Counted from the first letter of the stretch, positions 26,188 through 35,750 are shown. The stretch is DNA of 64,000 bases from JBGPLJ01 sp035644395 (GCA_035644395.1 DASQOR010000040.1:1-64000), one strand, 5' to 3'. Program-made: numbers and translations. Notes: a model not told the origin generated them from the letters alone.

Positions 26188-28056
26188 TTACCAGGCGATG
26201 CCGTAGTCTTCGCCGTGATTGCTCGATGCACCCCACATCGTGCCGTGTGCGAAGTCGAACATCACCGCGTTGATCGGCCCGGAGGTGCGCGCCCCGTACT
26301 CCAGCTTGTAGCCGCGCGCAACGAGATCCTTGCGCACCCAGTCGGGGATCGAGTCGTTGATGAGGATGCGGCCGTTGAAGCGTTCGTGCTGGTCGAACGA
26401 ATCGTGCATCTGGTAGCTCGTGAAGTTCGGCGCCTCGACTGCTTCCTGGGGAGTCATGCCGAACTCGACGACGTTCAGGAAGAACTGCAGCAGGTTCTGA
26501 TCCTGCGTATCGCCCCCCTGCACGGCGAAGGCGAGATAGGGCTTGCCGTCCTTCATCGCAAGACTCGGCGTCAGCGTGGCGCGCGGGTGCTTGCCCGGCT
26601 CGATGACGTTGAATGGATTCTCGGCGGCGTCGAGCACGAACGACTGCGCGCGCTGGCTCATGCCCATGCCCGTGTGGCCCGCGATCACCGCCGGCACCCA
26701 ACCGCCGCTCGGCGTCACTGACACGACCCAGCCCGCGGCGTCGGCTGAAATCACCGACGTCGTGCCATTGAAGAATTTCCGCGCCGACTCGTCTAGCGCC
26801 TCCGCGGTTTGCGGCAGCGGTGACGCCGGCAGCGCCTTCGCCCACTTATCGAGCGTCGCGCGATAGGGATTCTTCTCGCCCTGGTAGGGATACGGATCGC
26901 CAGGACCGGCCGACGCATCGTTCTTGTCGAGATTGATCGTGGCGAAGCGTGCCTTCGCGTAATCCTTCGACAGGAGCCCCTTGATCGGCTCGACCGGCGG
27001 CACGTAGGGGTCGCCGTAGTAGAAGTCGCGATCCGCGTAGGCGAGGTTCATCGCCTGGTACACGGTGTGGATGTAGCGGCCCGAGTTGTAGCCCATCGAT
27101 TTCAGGTCGAAGCTCTCGAGCAGGTTCAGCGTCTGCAGCATCACCGGGCCCTGCACCCAGGTGTTCAGCTTGTAGACGTCGATGCCGCGATAGTTCGTCT
27201 TGACCGGCTCCTCGATGTGGACCTCCCACCTGGCGAGATCCTCTTTCGTGATGAGGCCGCCCTGCTCCTGCGCACCACGCGCGAACTCGGCGCCGATGTC
27301 TCCTTTGTAGAAGCGATCGTATGCGGCATGGATCGCGGCCTTGCGCGACTTGCCGGCGGCACGGGCCTTCTTCTCCGCGTCGACGAGCTGCCGCAGCGTC
27401 GCCGCGAGGTCCCGTTGCCGGAACACTTCACCCGCGGCCGGCGCCTCGTGCGCCTCGCCAAGATGCGGCAACATCACCGCCTTCGAATACGGCCACTGCT
27501 TGAGCCAGCTCTTCTGCCGCTCGATCGTGCTGACGAGCTCCGCTTCGATGGGATAGCCGTCGGCGAGCTCGATCGACGGAGCGAGCACGTCGGCGAGCGA
27601 GAGCTTGCCGTACTCCGCGAGCATCACCATCAGGCCGCCCGGGGTCCCAGGCGTCACGGCAGCGAGCGGCCCGTATTCCGGCGGGTACTTGTAGCCCTTC
27701 GCCTTGTAGAACTCGACCGTCGCGCCGGTCGGCGCGACGCCGAGTCCGTTGATCGCGATGATCTTCTTCGTCGCGGGGTTGTAGATGAGCGCTTGCGTCT
27801 CGCCGCCCCAGGAGAGCGTGTCCCAGAGCGTCGAGGTCGCCGCAATCATGGCGCACGCGGCATCGACCGCGTTGCCCCCGCGCTCGAACATCATCGCACC
27901 CGCGGTCGCCGCGAGCGGCTTGCCGGTGATGGCGATCCAGTGCGACGCGTGCAGCGGCGGTTTTTGCGTCTTCTGCTGGGCCTGCGCTGGCGACTGCGCA
28001 AGAGCGCAAGCGAACAGTAGCGCCGCGGACAGGACGGACAATACTCGTCGATACAT
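26188..28056 (-). CDS. ggt: Gamma-glutamyltransferase
   Basis: 622 residues. Signal peptide MYRRVLSVLSAALLFACALA, so periplasmic. The precursor shows GGNAVDAACAMIAATSTLW near the N-terminus and the autoprocessing site at NGTTSVISADAAGWVVS, where a Thr becomes the new N-terminal nucleophile. Downstream are MGMSQRAQSFVLDAAENPF and HPRATLTPSLAMKDGKP. Cleaves or transfers gamma-glutamyl groups from glutathione and related amides. AAGGTG lies 5 nt before the ATG. It follows a membrane-protein gene by 14 bp. Confidence 0.92.
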   Translation of the reverse strand: MYRRVLSVLSAALLFACALAQSPAQAQQKTQKPPLHASHWIAITGKPLAATAGAMMFERGGNAVDAACAMIAATSTLWDTLSWGGETQALIYNPATKKIIAINGLGVAPTGATVEFYKAKGYKYPPEYGPLAAVTPGTPGGLMVMLAEYGKLSLADVLAPSIELADGYPIEAELVSTIERQKSWLKQWPYSKAVMLPHLGEAHEAPAAGEVFRQRDLAATLRQLVDAEKKARAAGKSRKAAIHAAYDRFYKGDIGAEFARGAQEQGGLITKEDLARWEVHIEEPVKTNYRGIDVYKLNTWVQGPVMLQTLNLLESFDLKSMGYNSGRYIHTVYQAMNLAYADRDFYYGDPYVPPVEPIKGLLSKDYAKARFATINLDKNDASAGPGDPYPYQGEKNPYRATLDKWAKALPASPLPQTAEALDESARKFFNGTTSVISADAAGWVVSVTPSGGWVPAVIAGHTGMGMSQRAQSFVLDAAENPFNVIEPGKHPRATLTPSLAMKDGKPYLAFAVQGGDTQDQNLLQFFLNVVEFGMTPQEAVEAPNFTSYQMHDSFDQHERFNGRILINDSIPDWVRKDLVARGYKLEYGARTSGPINAVMFDFAHGTMWGASSNHGEDYGIAW

Positions 28057-28070
28057 GGTGCACCTTTGAG

Positions 28071-28559
28071 TCAGAATGCCCGGCGGCGCTCGCGCCACCA
28101 GGCCCGAAGCAGCAGGAAATCGATCGTCAATGCCGCCAGGGCGCAAACGCCGGCGGCGGCAAACGCGAGATACCCACCATAATAAATCTTCTCGCCCGCC
28201 ATCCCGACGACCCCGTAGACACCAACGCAGGACCAGGCCAGCACCGGCAGCTCCAGCAGTCGCGCGGCGACCAGCAAGCGGCGCCGGTGAATCAGCCCGA
28301 TCGCGACAGCGAACGCGAGCGGTCCTGCGAACACGGCCCACACCGTCAGGCCATCAAGCGAATACGGTTCGACGTCCTCGAGTGCGTAGTGATATTCCGT
28401 GACCCCGTGCGCGCCAGCCGGCAGCGTCGTCCTGTCTGCAACGGCCAGGCGCTTCCCGTCGGCGCTTTCGTAGTGCGTGCAGGTTGCCAGAGGCAGACTG
28501 AGGCACACGACGAGCAGGACCGCCGCGATCATCCGTAGTCTCTCGGCCCACGACCTCAC
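28071..28559 (-). CDS. Hypothetical four-helix membrane protein
   Basis: 162 residues with about four hydrophobic helices (residues 10-26, 72-92, 100-122 and 128-148). Between helices 1 and 2 is a 45-residue loop, CTHYESADGKRLAVADRTTL through VEPYSLDGL, probably periplasmic. The C-terminus RAWWRERRRAF is basic. I do not recognise the family. It lies 18 bp after the exporter gene and 14 bp before ggt, so it belongs to that transcript. Confidence 0.65.
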   Translation of the reverse strand: MRSWAERLRMIAAVLLVVCLSLPLATCTHYESADGKRLAVADRTTLPAGAHGVTEYHYALEDVEPYSLDGLTVWAVFAGPLAFAVAIGLIHRRRLLVAARLLELPVLAWSCVGVYGVVGMAGEKIYYGGYLAFAAAGVCALAALTIDFLLLRAWWRERRRAF

Positions 28560-28577
28560 GAGCGGCTCGCCGGAGCG

Positions 28578-30950
28578 CTACGACTGCGCGACGGCACGCG
28601 GCCGCACGAGCCACACGGCAAGCGCGGGTACGACAAAAATCGCCGCGAGCATGTTCACGAGGAACATGAAGGTGAGCATGATGCCGATGTCGGCCTGGAA
28701 CTTGAGCGGCGAGAACGCCCAGGTGAGGACGCCGATCGCGAGCGTGATGCCGGTGAACACGATGCTGTTGCCGGTCACGCGCAGGGTGTGGCGGAACGCC
28801 TCCTGCACCGTCTGCCCTTCGCGCAGGAACTCCTGCATCCGGCTGTAGAGATAGATGCCGTAGTCGACGCCGATGCCGGCGCCGAGCGCGACCATCGGCA
28901 AGGTCGAAATCTTGAGTCCGATGCCGACGAAGGTCATGACGGCATAGACGAGGACCGACACCAGCGCGAGCGGCAGCACGACGCAGATCGTGCCGAGCAC
29001 GGAGCGGAAGGTCACGAGACACATCACGATCACGGAGAGGAAAACGCCGGCGAGGATCGGCATCTCCTTCGCCTTCACCACTTCATTGGTCGCCGCCATC
29101 ACGCCGACGTTGCCCGTCGCGAGGCGGAACTCGGCCTTGGGCGTCTTGTTCTCAGTCCGCCACTTCTTCACCTCGGCGACGATCCGCTCGATCGTCTCGG
29201 CCTTGTGATCCTTCGTGAAGATCACGACGGGCATCACGCTGCAGTCCGCGTTCAGGAGCCCGGTGCTGGTCTCGATGTATTTTTGTGCCTGCACGAGCTG
29301 CGCCTCGTTGCGCGGCAGGTTCCTCCACTTGAGGCTCCCCTCGTTCCAGGCGGAGCTTGCGACCTTCATCACGGTGCCGAGCGACACCGCGTCCTGCACG
29401 CCGGGCACGTTCACCATGTGCCAGGTGAAGCGGTCGATCGCCGCGATCACGCCGTAGTCGACGCAGCCGTTCGGTTCCGTCTCGACGATGACATTGAGGA
29501 TATCGACGCCGATCGAGAACTTCTGCGTGATGGCGGTCGAGTCCTTGTTGTAGCGGGAGTTCGGCCAAAGCTCCGGCACGCCCGCCTGCATGTCGCCGAT
29601 CGCGACCTTGTGGCCATAGAGCCAGCCGACGGCGCCGAGCGCGATGCTGAGCACGATGATGACGGCGGCGGGCCCCCGTCGTGCCGCGTGCGAGAGCGTC
29701 TCCCAGACGGGCGCGAGCAGCTTCACGCGCTTGCGCAGGCGTTCGCGGTATTTCTCGTGGATGGTCACGAACGAGACGAGCACCGGCAGCAGCAGGAGGT
29801 CCGTCAGGATCACGACCCCGACGCCGAGGCTCGCCGTGACGGCCATCTCCTGGATCACGCGCACCGGGATCATGAGGATCGTGATGAAGCCGACGAGATC
29901 GGCGATGAGGGCGACGACGGCCGGCAACAGCAGGCGCCGGAATGTCTGGCGCGCGGCCTCCATGCAATCCGCGCCGGCGAAGGCCGCGTCTCCCACCGCG
30001 CTTATCTTCTGCACCCCGTGGCTGACGCCGATCGCGAAAATGAGGAACGGCACGAGGATGCCGATCGGATCGATGCCGAAGCCGACGAACACCAGCAGGC
30101 CGAGCTGCCAGATCACCGCGATGATCGAACAGACGACCGGGATGAGCGCGATGCGAAAGGACTGGCAGTAGATCCAGACGAACAGCAGCGTCAGCACGAT
30201 CGTGATCACGGCGAACATCACGACCGATCCCGCGCCGTCGGCGATGTCGCCCATGACCTTGGCGAAGCCGATCATGTGTATTTCGACGCCCGGCACGCCG
30301 CCCTGCACCGCGACGTCGACGTTCTTCAGGCCCTGGCCCTCGATCTTCGCCCGCACCTTCGATTCGAGATCGTGCGCGAGACGGATCAGGTCGACGGGCT
30401 TGCCGCTCGGATCGACGTCCGCGATCTGTGCGCTGACGATGGCGCCGGAAAAGTCGTTGGCCACGAGCCGGCCGACGATGCCGGCCTTCAGGATGTTCTC
30501 GCGCACGCGGGCGATCGCTTCGGGCGTCGGCTCGAACTCCGCCGGCACCACATTGCCGGCGTCGATGCCGTCTTCGACGATTTCCGTGTAGCGCACGTTC
30601 GGCGTGTAGAGCGACTGCACGAGCGCGCGGTCGATGCCGTCGATGAAGAACACTTCATCGGTCGCGGTCTTGAGCGCCTTGAAGAACTCCGGCGTGAACA
30701 TGTCGCCGTCGCGCGCCATCACGGCGATCAGCACGCGGTTCGCGCCGCGGAAGTCCTTCGCCTTGTCGGACAGGAAGGTCTGGATGTACTCGTGATCGCG
30801 CGGCAGCTGCTTCTCGAAGCCCGCGTCGATCTTCAGGCCCGTGAACGCGACGTACCCCATGCCGACCGTGACGATCGAGAACAGCAGCAGCACCACGACC
30901 CGGTGCGTGAAGATCAACCGATCGATGGCGAGGACGAGTTTGCCAGTCAC
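28578..30950 (-). CDS. RND/MMPL superfamily exporter
   Basis: 790 residues. Two repeats of one helix, a large periplasmic domain and a bundle of five helices, as in MMPL/HpnN-type proteins rather than the 1050-residue drug pumps. LKIDAGFEKQLPRDHEYIQTF starts the first periplasmic loop. GFGIDPIGILVPFLIFAIGVSH and ALGAGIGVDYGIYLYSRMQE are the paired TM4-type segments; the Asp in GVDYG is the expected proton-relay residue. GTG start overlaps the stop of the YCF48-like gene (GTGA). Likely moves a hydrophobic or lipid substrate, by family and by its partners. Confidence 0.88.
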   Translation of the reverse strand: MTGKLVLAIDRLIFTHRVVVLLLFSIVTVGMGYVAFTGLKIDAGFEKQLPRDHEYIQTFLSDKAKDFRGANRVLIAVMARDGDMFTPEFFKALKTATDEVFFIDGIDRALVQSLYTPNVRYTEIVEDGIDAGNVVPAEFEPTPEAIARVRENILKAGIVGRLVANDFSGAIVSAQIADVDPSGKPVDLIRLAHDLESKVRAKIEGQGLKNVDVAVQGGVPGVEIHMIGFAKVMGDIADGAGSVVMFAVITIVLTLLFVWIYCQSFRIALIPVVCSIIAVIWQLGLLVFVGFGIDPIGILVPFLIFAIGVSHGVQKISAVGDAAFAGADCMEAARQTFRRLLLPAVVALIADLVGFITILMIPVRVIQEMAVTASLGVGVVILTDLLLLPVLVSFVTIHEKYRERLRKRVKLLAPVWETLSHAARRGPAAVIIVLSIALGAVGWLYGHKVAIGDMQAGVPELWPNSRYNKDSTAITQKFSIGVDILNVIVETEPNGCVDYGVIAAIDRFTWHMVNVPGVQDAVSLGTVMKVASSAWNEGSLKWRNLPRNEAQLVQAQKYIETSTGLLNADCSVMPVVIFTKDHKAETIERIVAEVKKWRTENKTPKAEFRLATGNVGVMAATNEVVKAKEMPILAGVFLSVIVMCLVTFRSVLGTICVVLPLALVSVLVYAVMTFVGIGLKISTLPMVALGAGIGVDYGIYLYSRMQEFLREGQTVQEAFRHTLRVTGNSIVFTGITLAIGVLTWAFSPLKFQADIGIMLTFMFLVNMLAAIFVVPALAVWLVRPRAVAQS

Positions 30951-32050
30951 GTGCCCGCCTTCGGCTTCGAGGGGTCAGACCCCAAGGGGGTCAGACCCCG
31001 TTCCTGCGGCGCGAGCGGGCGCAGCAGCACGCCGCCCTCGCCCACCGTCAGCAGCTGGTCGCCGACCAGCACGGCCGACGACATGCCTTTGCGGTCCGCC
31101 TGCTGCTCGACTTTGAAGGTGTGCGCGCCGTCGGTGCTCACGAGCAGTACGCCCGCGAGTCCCGTGAGCGCGACGCCGCCGTCCGGCAGGCGCACCGCGC
31201 TCGTCAGCATCGCGAGCGTGCCGGTCGGTATTTCCGTCCAGTCGGCTCCCGCGTTCTCCGAACGATACAGGTGTCCGCGCATGCCGAAGGCGAGCACGGC
31301 GTCGCCGTCGAGCGGCAGCAAGCCGAAGAAAGATCCCTCGTAGGGCGACGGCAACGTCGTCCAGGTGACGCCGGTGTCGTCCGATCGGTAGAGGTGGCCC
31401 GATTCCGCCGCAAGATAGAGCCGGGGCGGCGCGGCAGCCGCGATGCCGTTCAGGTGATATTGCACGCCTTCACTGCCGTCGCCGAGCTCGTCCGCGGCCG
31501 CGACCGGTTTTGCGGGCTTCACGTCCTTCCCCTTGGCAACGATGGGCGCAAAAGGCTGCGGCACCCACGTGCGACCGCCATCGGCGCTCACGTGGTACGC
31601 GTTGTAGGCGCCGACGGCGATGCCGTGATCGGCATCGGCAAACCACACATCGAGGAGCGGCTGCTGCGCGTCGGGATTGAAGTGCGTGCGGGTCCAGTGC
31701 TCGCCGCCGTCGTCGCTGCGCAGGATCACCTCGTCCTGCCCCACGGCCCAGCCGTGCGTCGCGTCCGCGAAGTAGACCGCGGTGAGCGATGACAGCGTCG
31801 GGGCCGGTGCCTGCCGCCAGGATTTCGCCTGGTCGTCGCTGAGCAGGATGATTCCACGTTCGCCGACCACCACGATACGCCGGTCCGCGTAGGCGACATC
31901 GAGAAGGAGGGCCTTCGACGCGAGCGGGGCAATTTCAGATTGCTCGGCCGCCGGCTCCGTTGCGGCACCCGGCTGGGAATCGGCGGCACAGCCGAGCGCC
32001 GCGCAGAGCGCGGCGGTCCCGAAAGATACCCTGCGCGCTGCTGGCGACAC
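30947..32050 (-). CDS. YCF48/BNR-repeat beta-propeller protein, exported
   Basis: 367 residues. GTG start 10 nt downstream of the DUF1329 stop, with AGGA in front; an N-terminal hydrophobic stretch ends in AALGCAAD, a possible but non-ideal lipobox. Repeated propeller blades have the photosystem-II stability factor form: HGWAVGQDEVILRSDDGGEHW, YHVSADGGRTW, HLYRSDDTGVTW and HLYRSENAGADW. The C-terminal LTPLGSDPSKPKAGT is encoded by a doubled GGGGTCAGACCCC palindrome. In such clusters this protein may act as an assembly factor or periplasmic scaffold. Confidence 0.85.
   Translation of the reverse strand: MSPAARRVSFGTAALCAALGCAADSQPGAATEPAAEQSEIAPLASKALLLDVAYADRRIVVVGERGIILLSDDQAKSWRQAPAPTLSSLTAVYFADATHGWAVGQDEVILRSDDGGEHWTRTHFNPDAQQPLLDVWFADADHGIAVGAYNAYHVSADGGRTWVPQPFAPIVAKGKDVKPAKPVAAADELGDGSEGVQYHLNGIAAAAPPRLYLAAESGHLYRSDDTGVTWTTLPSPYEGSFFGLLPLDGDAVLAFGMRGHLYRSENAGADWTEIPTGTLAMLTSAVRLPDGGVALTGLAGVLLVSTDGAHTFKVEQQADRKGMSSAVLVGDQLLTVGEGGVLLRPLAPQERGLTPLGSDPSKPKAGT
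30971..30999. repeat. tandem GGGGTCAGACCCC palindrome
   Basis: Two copies of the 13-bp odd-centred palindrome GGGGTCAGACCCC (30971-30983 and 30987-30999) separated by AAG. They lie inside the 3' coding end of the YCF48-like gene, 21 bp from its stop, and are translated without breaking the frame. Possibly an inserted small repeat that lengthened the protein. Confidence 0.85.
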
Positions 32051-32060
32051 TTCGTCCTGC

Positions 32061-33449
32061 TCAGCGGACTCCGAGGCTCCGTAGCGCACCGACCTGGTAA
32101 TCGGCGAGCGTCCGCTTGATGTTGAAGTTGTAGGTCTTCGAGTCCTCGTTGTCGAGGCCGAGCGCAAGGTAGCGGCGGCTCTGCAGGTCCATGACCAGTT
32201 CGAGCGTCGTCCAGAAGGATGGCACGTCGTAGTACTCGATCACATGGCCTTCCTGCACGCGCCAGAGCTGATCGCGCGTGTCGTAGCAGTCGACCGCGAG
32301 GATCTGCCAGCTGTCCTCGTCCACATACAGCGTGCGCCGCTTGTACAGATGGCTGACACCGGGCTTGAGCACGGAGTCGACCACCCATACGCGATGCAGC
32401 TCGTAGCGCGCGAGATCCTGGTTGATGTGCTGCGGCTTGATGATGTCCGCGTACTTCGTCTTGTCGCTGTGAAGGGTGTACGAGTTGTACGGTACGTACA
32501 TCTCCTTCTTGCCGACGAGCGTCCAGTTGTAGCGCTGCGGGCTGCCGTTATACATGTCGAACTGATCGGAGGTCCTGAGCCCCTCCGCGTTCGTGCCCGG
32601 ATTGTCGTAAGCGACGTCCGGCGCACGGCGCACGCGGCGCTGGCCCGGGTTGTAGAGCCAGGCGCGCCGGTTTTCCTTCGATTGGTCGAGCGTCTCGTGC
32701 ACCAGCAGGATCTCGCCCGCCTGGCGCGGCGGGGCCAGCGTTTCCTGGATGAAATAGAGGATCACGTTGTCGAGGTTCTGCTCGGTCGCGCCCTCGAGAC
32801 TGTAGGCGACGTAGAACTCGTCGCGGAACTTCACCAGCGTGTACGTGCCGCTGGCGGAAACCGGTGCCTGGCCGATGATCCGCTGCGCCTTGTCCGCGCG
32901 ATAGCGCAGCACGTGGTTCCAGAACACCTCGACGCCTGACTTCGGAATCGGGAACGGAATTCCGATCGCCGCGCCGTGCACGCCGTTGCCGCCTTCGGCG
33001 AGCGTCGCCGTCTCCGCGATGCGCCTGGTCGCGTCGTAGATGCGCTGGGGCACCGCGGCGCTGCGATGCGTCGGGTAGACCTGGATGAAGTAATCCTTGT
33101 AGGCCTTGAGAAGCGCTTTGTGCCCTTCCGTCAGCTTGTCCGCATACTGATTCATGTTCGCGGCGGTGATGGTGAAGAGCGGCTTGTCGCCGGCGTACGG
33201 GTCGGGGTGGTGGCCGCCCGGCTGGAAGTTTGCAAAGCCCGCCTTGGCCGACGACAGGAGGCCTCCGTCCCACGCCGGAATGCTGCCCGCGGCATTGCCG
33301 GCTTTTTCCCCGCCGAGCGGCGTGAGATCCGCGCCAAGACGCGCCGCCTCCTGGGCGGTTATGCCGGCGTTCGCCGCCGGGATGCCGGCGATGAGCGCGG
33401 CGGTCAGAGCGCAGGCGCCGAGCGCTGCCATTACTTTTCTGGTCTGCAT
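32061..33449 (-). CDS. DUF1329 outer-membrane-associated protein
   Basis: 462 residues. Signal peptide with MQTRKVMAALGACALTAALI; cleavage near ANAG. The mature start GITAQEAARLGADLTPLGGEKAGN is the standard DUF1329 opening, and QRRVRRAPDVAYDNPGTNAEG, RRTLYVDEDSWQILAVDCYD and FNIKRTL are further signatures. The fold is LolB/LolA-like by family knowledge, which suggests lipid handling. ATG 33449 is preceded by GGAG at 7 nt. It lies between the DUF1302 and YCF48-like genes. Confidence 0.88.
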   Translation of the reverse strand: MQTRKVMAALGACALTAALIAGIPAANAGITAQEAARLGADLTPLGGEKAGNAAGSIPAWDGGLLSSAKAGFANFQPGGHHPDPYAGDKPLFTITAANMNQYADKLTEGHKALLKAYKDYFIQVYPTHRSAAVPQRIYDATRRIAETATLAEGGNGVHGAAIGIPFPIPKSGVEVFWNHVLRYRADKAQRIIGQAPVSASGTYTLVKFRDEFYVAYSLEGATEQNLDNVILYFIQETLAPPRQAGEILLVHETLDQSKENRRAWLYNPGQRRVRRAPDVAYDNPGTNAEGLRTSDQFDMYNGSPQRYNWTLVGKKEMYVPYNSYTLHSDKTKYADIIKPQHINQDLARYELHRVWVVDSVLKPGVSHLYKRRTLYVDEDSWQILAVDCYDTRDQLWRVQEGHVIEYYDVPSFWTTLELVMDLQSRRYLALGLDNEDSKTYNFNIKRTLADYQVGALRSLGVR

Positions 33450-33465
33450 GGTGATTCTCCCGCGC

Positions 33466-35568
33466 TCAGAAGGAGTACTTGAGGCTCGCCGCGAGGAAAT
33501 CGCGGTCGTTGAGATCGTTCCAGCGGCCGGCGCCGCTGTAGCTCGTGTAGTTGAAATCCACATCCCAGCGGCTCTGCAGGTTCAGGTTGACGCCGACCGT
33601 GGCGGCGATGCGCCCGTCGACGAAGTTGCCGCCGGGCCCGGGCGTCGTGCCGATGTCGTACTGCAGGGAATAGCGCGGGCTCACGTTCCACGGACCGACG
33701 AGGCCCAGGTAATCGAAGCGACCAGCGAGGCGAATGCCCCAGGACGTCGCGTCCGCGAAGCGGTCCTGCGGTTCGACTTCGTTGAAATGCTTGCCCTCGA
33801 GCGGAAAGTTTCCGCTGACCGACGTGCCGGGGCCGTTGTAGCGCAGGCCCTGGCCGTTCGGGCCGCCCGTGAGCTTGTCCGCGAGGCCCTGGAAATGCGT
33901 GAGGCCGACTTCACCGACGATCACCATCTGCGAGGCGCCCAGCACGTTGGCGAACGCCTTGGTTGCCGTCATCTGCACCTGGATGGCGTCGTGGCGGTCC
34001 CAGCCCTGCACTTTCTGGTTGAGCCCGAAGCCGCCGAGCTGGCCGCAGGCGTTGAGCGTCGCGGCCGGGCCCGGAGTGGCCGGACAAGTCGTCGGCAGCG
34101 TGACACCCTGCAGCGCTGCCAGCCCGGCTTCGAAGGGCGTCAGCGCGCCGAACAGCAATTCCACGTCGTCGTACTGGATCGGCGCATCCATGCGATAGGT
34201 CAACTCGCCCTGTAACGCGATGCCCGTGCGCTGCAGCTGCGTGTTGAAGCTCACACCGAGGAGCTTGATGTCCTCCGGGTATTCGGTGAAGTAGCTCGCG
34301 GTCTGCGCGTACTCATGTGTTGCAAGGTTCGTCGCTTGCGCCGCGACGTTGCCGCCGGCGAGCGCCGTATTCACTGCAATGGTCGCGTACGCCTGCGCTT
34401 GCGCGGCCGAGAGGTTGCCGCCTTGAGACGCCGCGGCATTGAAGCCCTGGTTCGCGCCGATGGCGATGGCCGTGGCCGGCGGCAGGCCGGCCGCGAGACC
34501 CAGCGCCGCAGCCTGCACGGAATTGGCCGCGCCCCAGGCGTTGCCGATGCCCACCTGGGTACCGGTGTTGCCGGAGATGAGCGGCAGGCGGCTGTTGTAC
34601 TTGGTGAAGTAGAAACCGAACTCGGTGCCGTTCATGAAGTCGGGCGCAAACCAGCGCAGCGCCGCCCCGAACTGGCCGCTCTTGCTCGGCTCGATGGTCT
34701 CGGCGCGCGGCACTTGCTGGAAATTCGCGATGTACGGCCCGCCGAGCGGCGTGAAATCGACTCCCTGGTCGCTGAACGCGCCGAACCCCAGCACGACCTT
34801 GTGGCCGCCACGCGGCGCAAAGTCATTCGTGCTGAAGAAGGTGCCCGCCGGTTCCGGCTGCGTCGGATCCCAATCGAGCATGTACACGCCTTCCAGCGTG
34901 AGATTTTCGCTCAGCCCGAAACTCGCGAACACCATGTTCTGCGCGAGGAACGCCTCCTTCAGCTCGCTCCCCGGCACCCGCAGCGCCGAGACGTCGAAGG
35001 GATTCAGCGTATTGACGCCGCCCTGGATGAACGTGCTCTCGCCCCAGCTCACGGCTTGCTTGCCGAGGCGCAGCTCGAAGGGATGCGTGCCGAGGTCCCA
35101 CTTGCCGTAGACGAAGCCGTCGAGGAGGCGCGCGTAGGAACCCGCGAGGTGCTTCGCGGAACTCGAGATGGGCGTGCGCTCCGTCGGGCTGTCTTCGACC
35201 TCCTGGTCATAGAGGCCGGCGCCGCGGATGAATACACCGTAGTGCTCGGTCTTGAGCGCAACCTCCGTGACCATCTTCCATGCCCGGCTCACGGTGCCGG
35301 TCGAGTAATTGAGATTGCCGTCGTCGATGTTCGGGGAGCGCCCGCAGCCGCCGTCCGCCGTCGCGATCAGGTCGCAGTCGGGACTTTGCACCCGCCAGGC
35401 CTGGCCATAGGTGATCGTCGTGTCCCAGCTGCCGGTGAAGTTGCCCGAGTCGCTGGAGAAATCGATGGCCTGGGCGGCGAAGCTCGCGCTGCCGAGTGCG
35501 GCCGCGAGACCCAGGGTACACCAGGCACGCCGATGGCCGGGCTGCGCTGCTGCGGGATGATTCATCAT
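33466..35568 (-). CDS. DUF1302 outer-membrane beta-barrel protein
   Basis: 700 residues. Signal peptide ending near SFAAQA, then IDFSSDSGNFTGSWDTTITYGQ, WKMVTEVALKTEHYGVFIRGA and RLGKQAVSWGESTFIQGGVN, the DUF1302 pattern. It ends LAASLKYSF with the C-terminal Phe of outer-membrane barrels. An Ala/Gln-rich insertion (about residues 370-440) may be an extracellular loop. First gene of the four-gene DUF1302-DUF1329-YCF48-RND set. Likely channel for a hydrophobic substrate; substrate unknown. Confidence 0.88.
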   Translation of the reverse strand: MMNHPAAAQPGHRRAWCTLGLAAALGSASFAAQAIDFSSDSGNFTGSWDTTITYGQAWRVQSPDCDLIATADGGCGRSPNIDDGNLNYSTGTVSRAWKMVTEVALKTEHYGVFIRGAGLYDQEVEDSPTERTPISSSAKHLAGSYARLLDGFVYGKWDLGTHPFELRLGKQAVSWGESTFIQGGVNTLNPFDVSALRVPGSELKEAFLAQNMVFASFGLSENLTLEGVYMLDWDPTQPEPAGTFFSTNDFAPRGGHKVVLGFGAFSDQGVDFTPLGGPYIANFQQVPRAETIEPSKSGQFGAALRWFAPDFMNGTEFGFYFTKYNSRLPLISGNTGTQVGIGNAWGAANSVQAAALGLAAGLPPATAIAIGANQGFNAAASQGGNLSAAQAQAYATIAVNTALAGGNVAAQATNLATHEYAQTASYFTEYPEDIKLLGVSFNTQLQRTGIALQGELTYRMDAPIQYDDVELLFGALTPFEAGLAALQGVTLPTTCPATPGPAATLNACGQLGGFGLNQKVQGWDRHDAIQVQMTATKAFANVLGASQMVIVGEVGLTHFQGLADKLTGGPNGQGLRYNGPGTSVSGNFPLEGKHFNEVEPQDRFADATSWGIRLAGRFDYLGLVGPWNVSPRYSLQYDIGTTPGPGGNFVDGRIAATVGVNLNLQSRWDVDFNYTSYSGAGRWNDLNDRDFLAASLKYSF

Positions 35569-35695
35569 GCTTCCCCCCACTTGAATGGTGTCGTTGTGGT
35601 GGCCTGGCGCTGCGATCTCTTGAGGACCGTGCCACCGCGCGCCCTGTGTTGGTTTTGGTAGACAGCTGACGCGAAGCTATGGCCTTTGGCGGGGC

Positions 35696-35750
35696 AGTAT
35701 AACAGTGCAAACCGGCCGAGGAGTCGGCCCGAACAGGCCGCGTTTGCACT
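35696..35750 (-). promoter_or_regulatory. candidate promoter and operator of the DUF1302 cluster
   Basis: On the minus strand a -10-like TATACT (35696-35701) is directly preceded by an inverted repeat: AGTGCAAAC (35704-35712) pairing with GTTTGCACT (35742-35750), with inner CGGCC/GGCCG. A third TTTTGCA half-site lies just beyond (35751-35757). The repeat covers the -35 position, so it looks like a binding site for a dimeric regulator. It could instead be a hairpin at the end of plsB, but no T-run follows. Confidence 0.45.

Noticed and set aside
28788..31343. 851-codon frame antisense to the RND exporter gene
   Set aside because: Same mirror-codon pattern (D/R/H/E-rich, no hydrophobic core); the opposite strand encodes a clear MMPL-type exporter.
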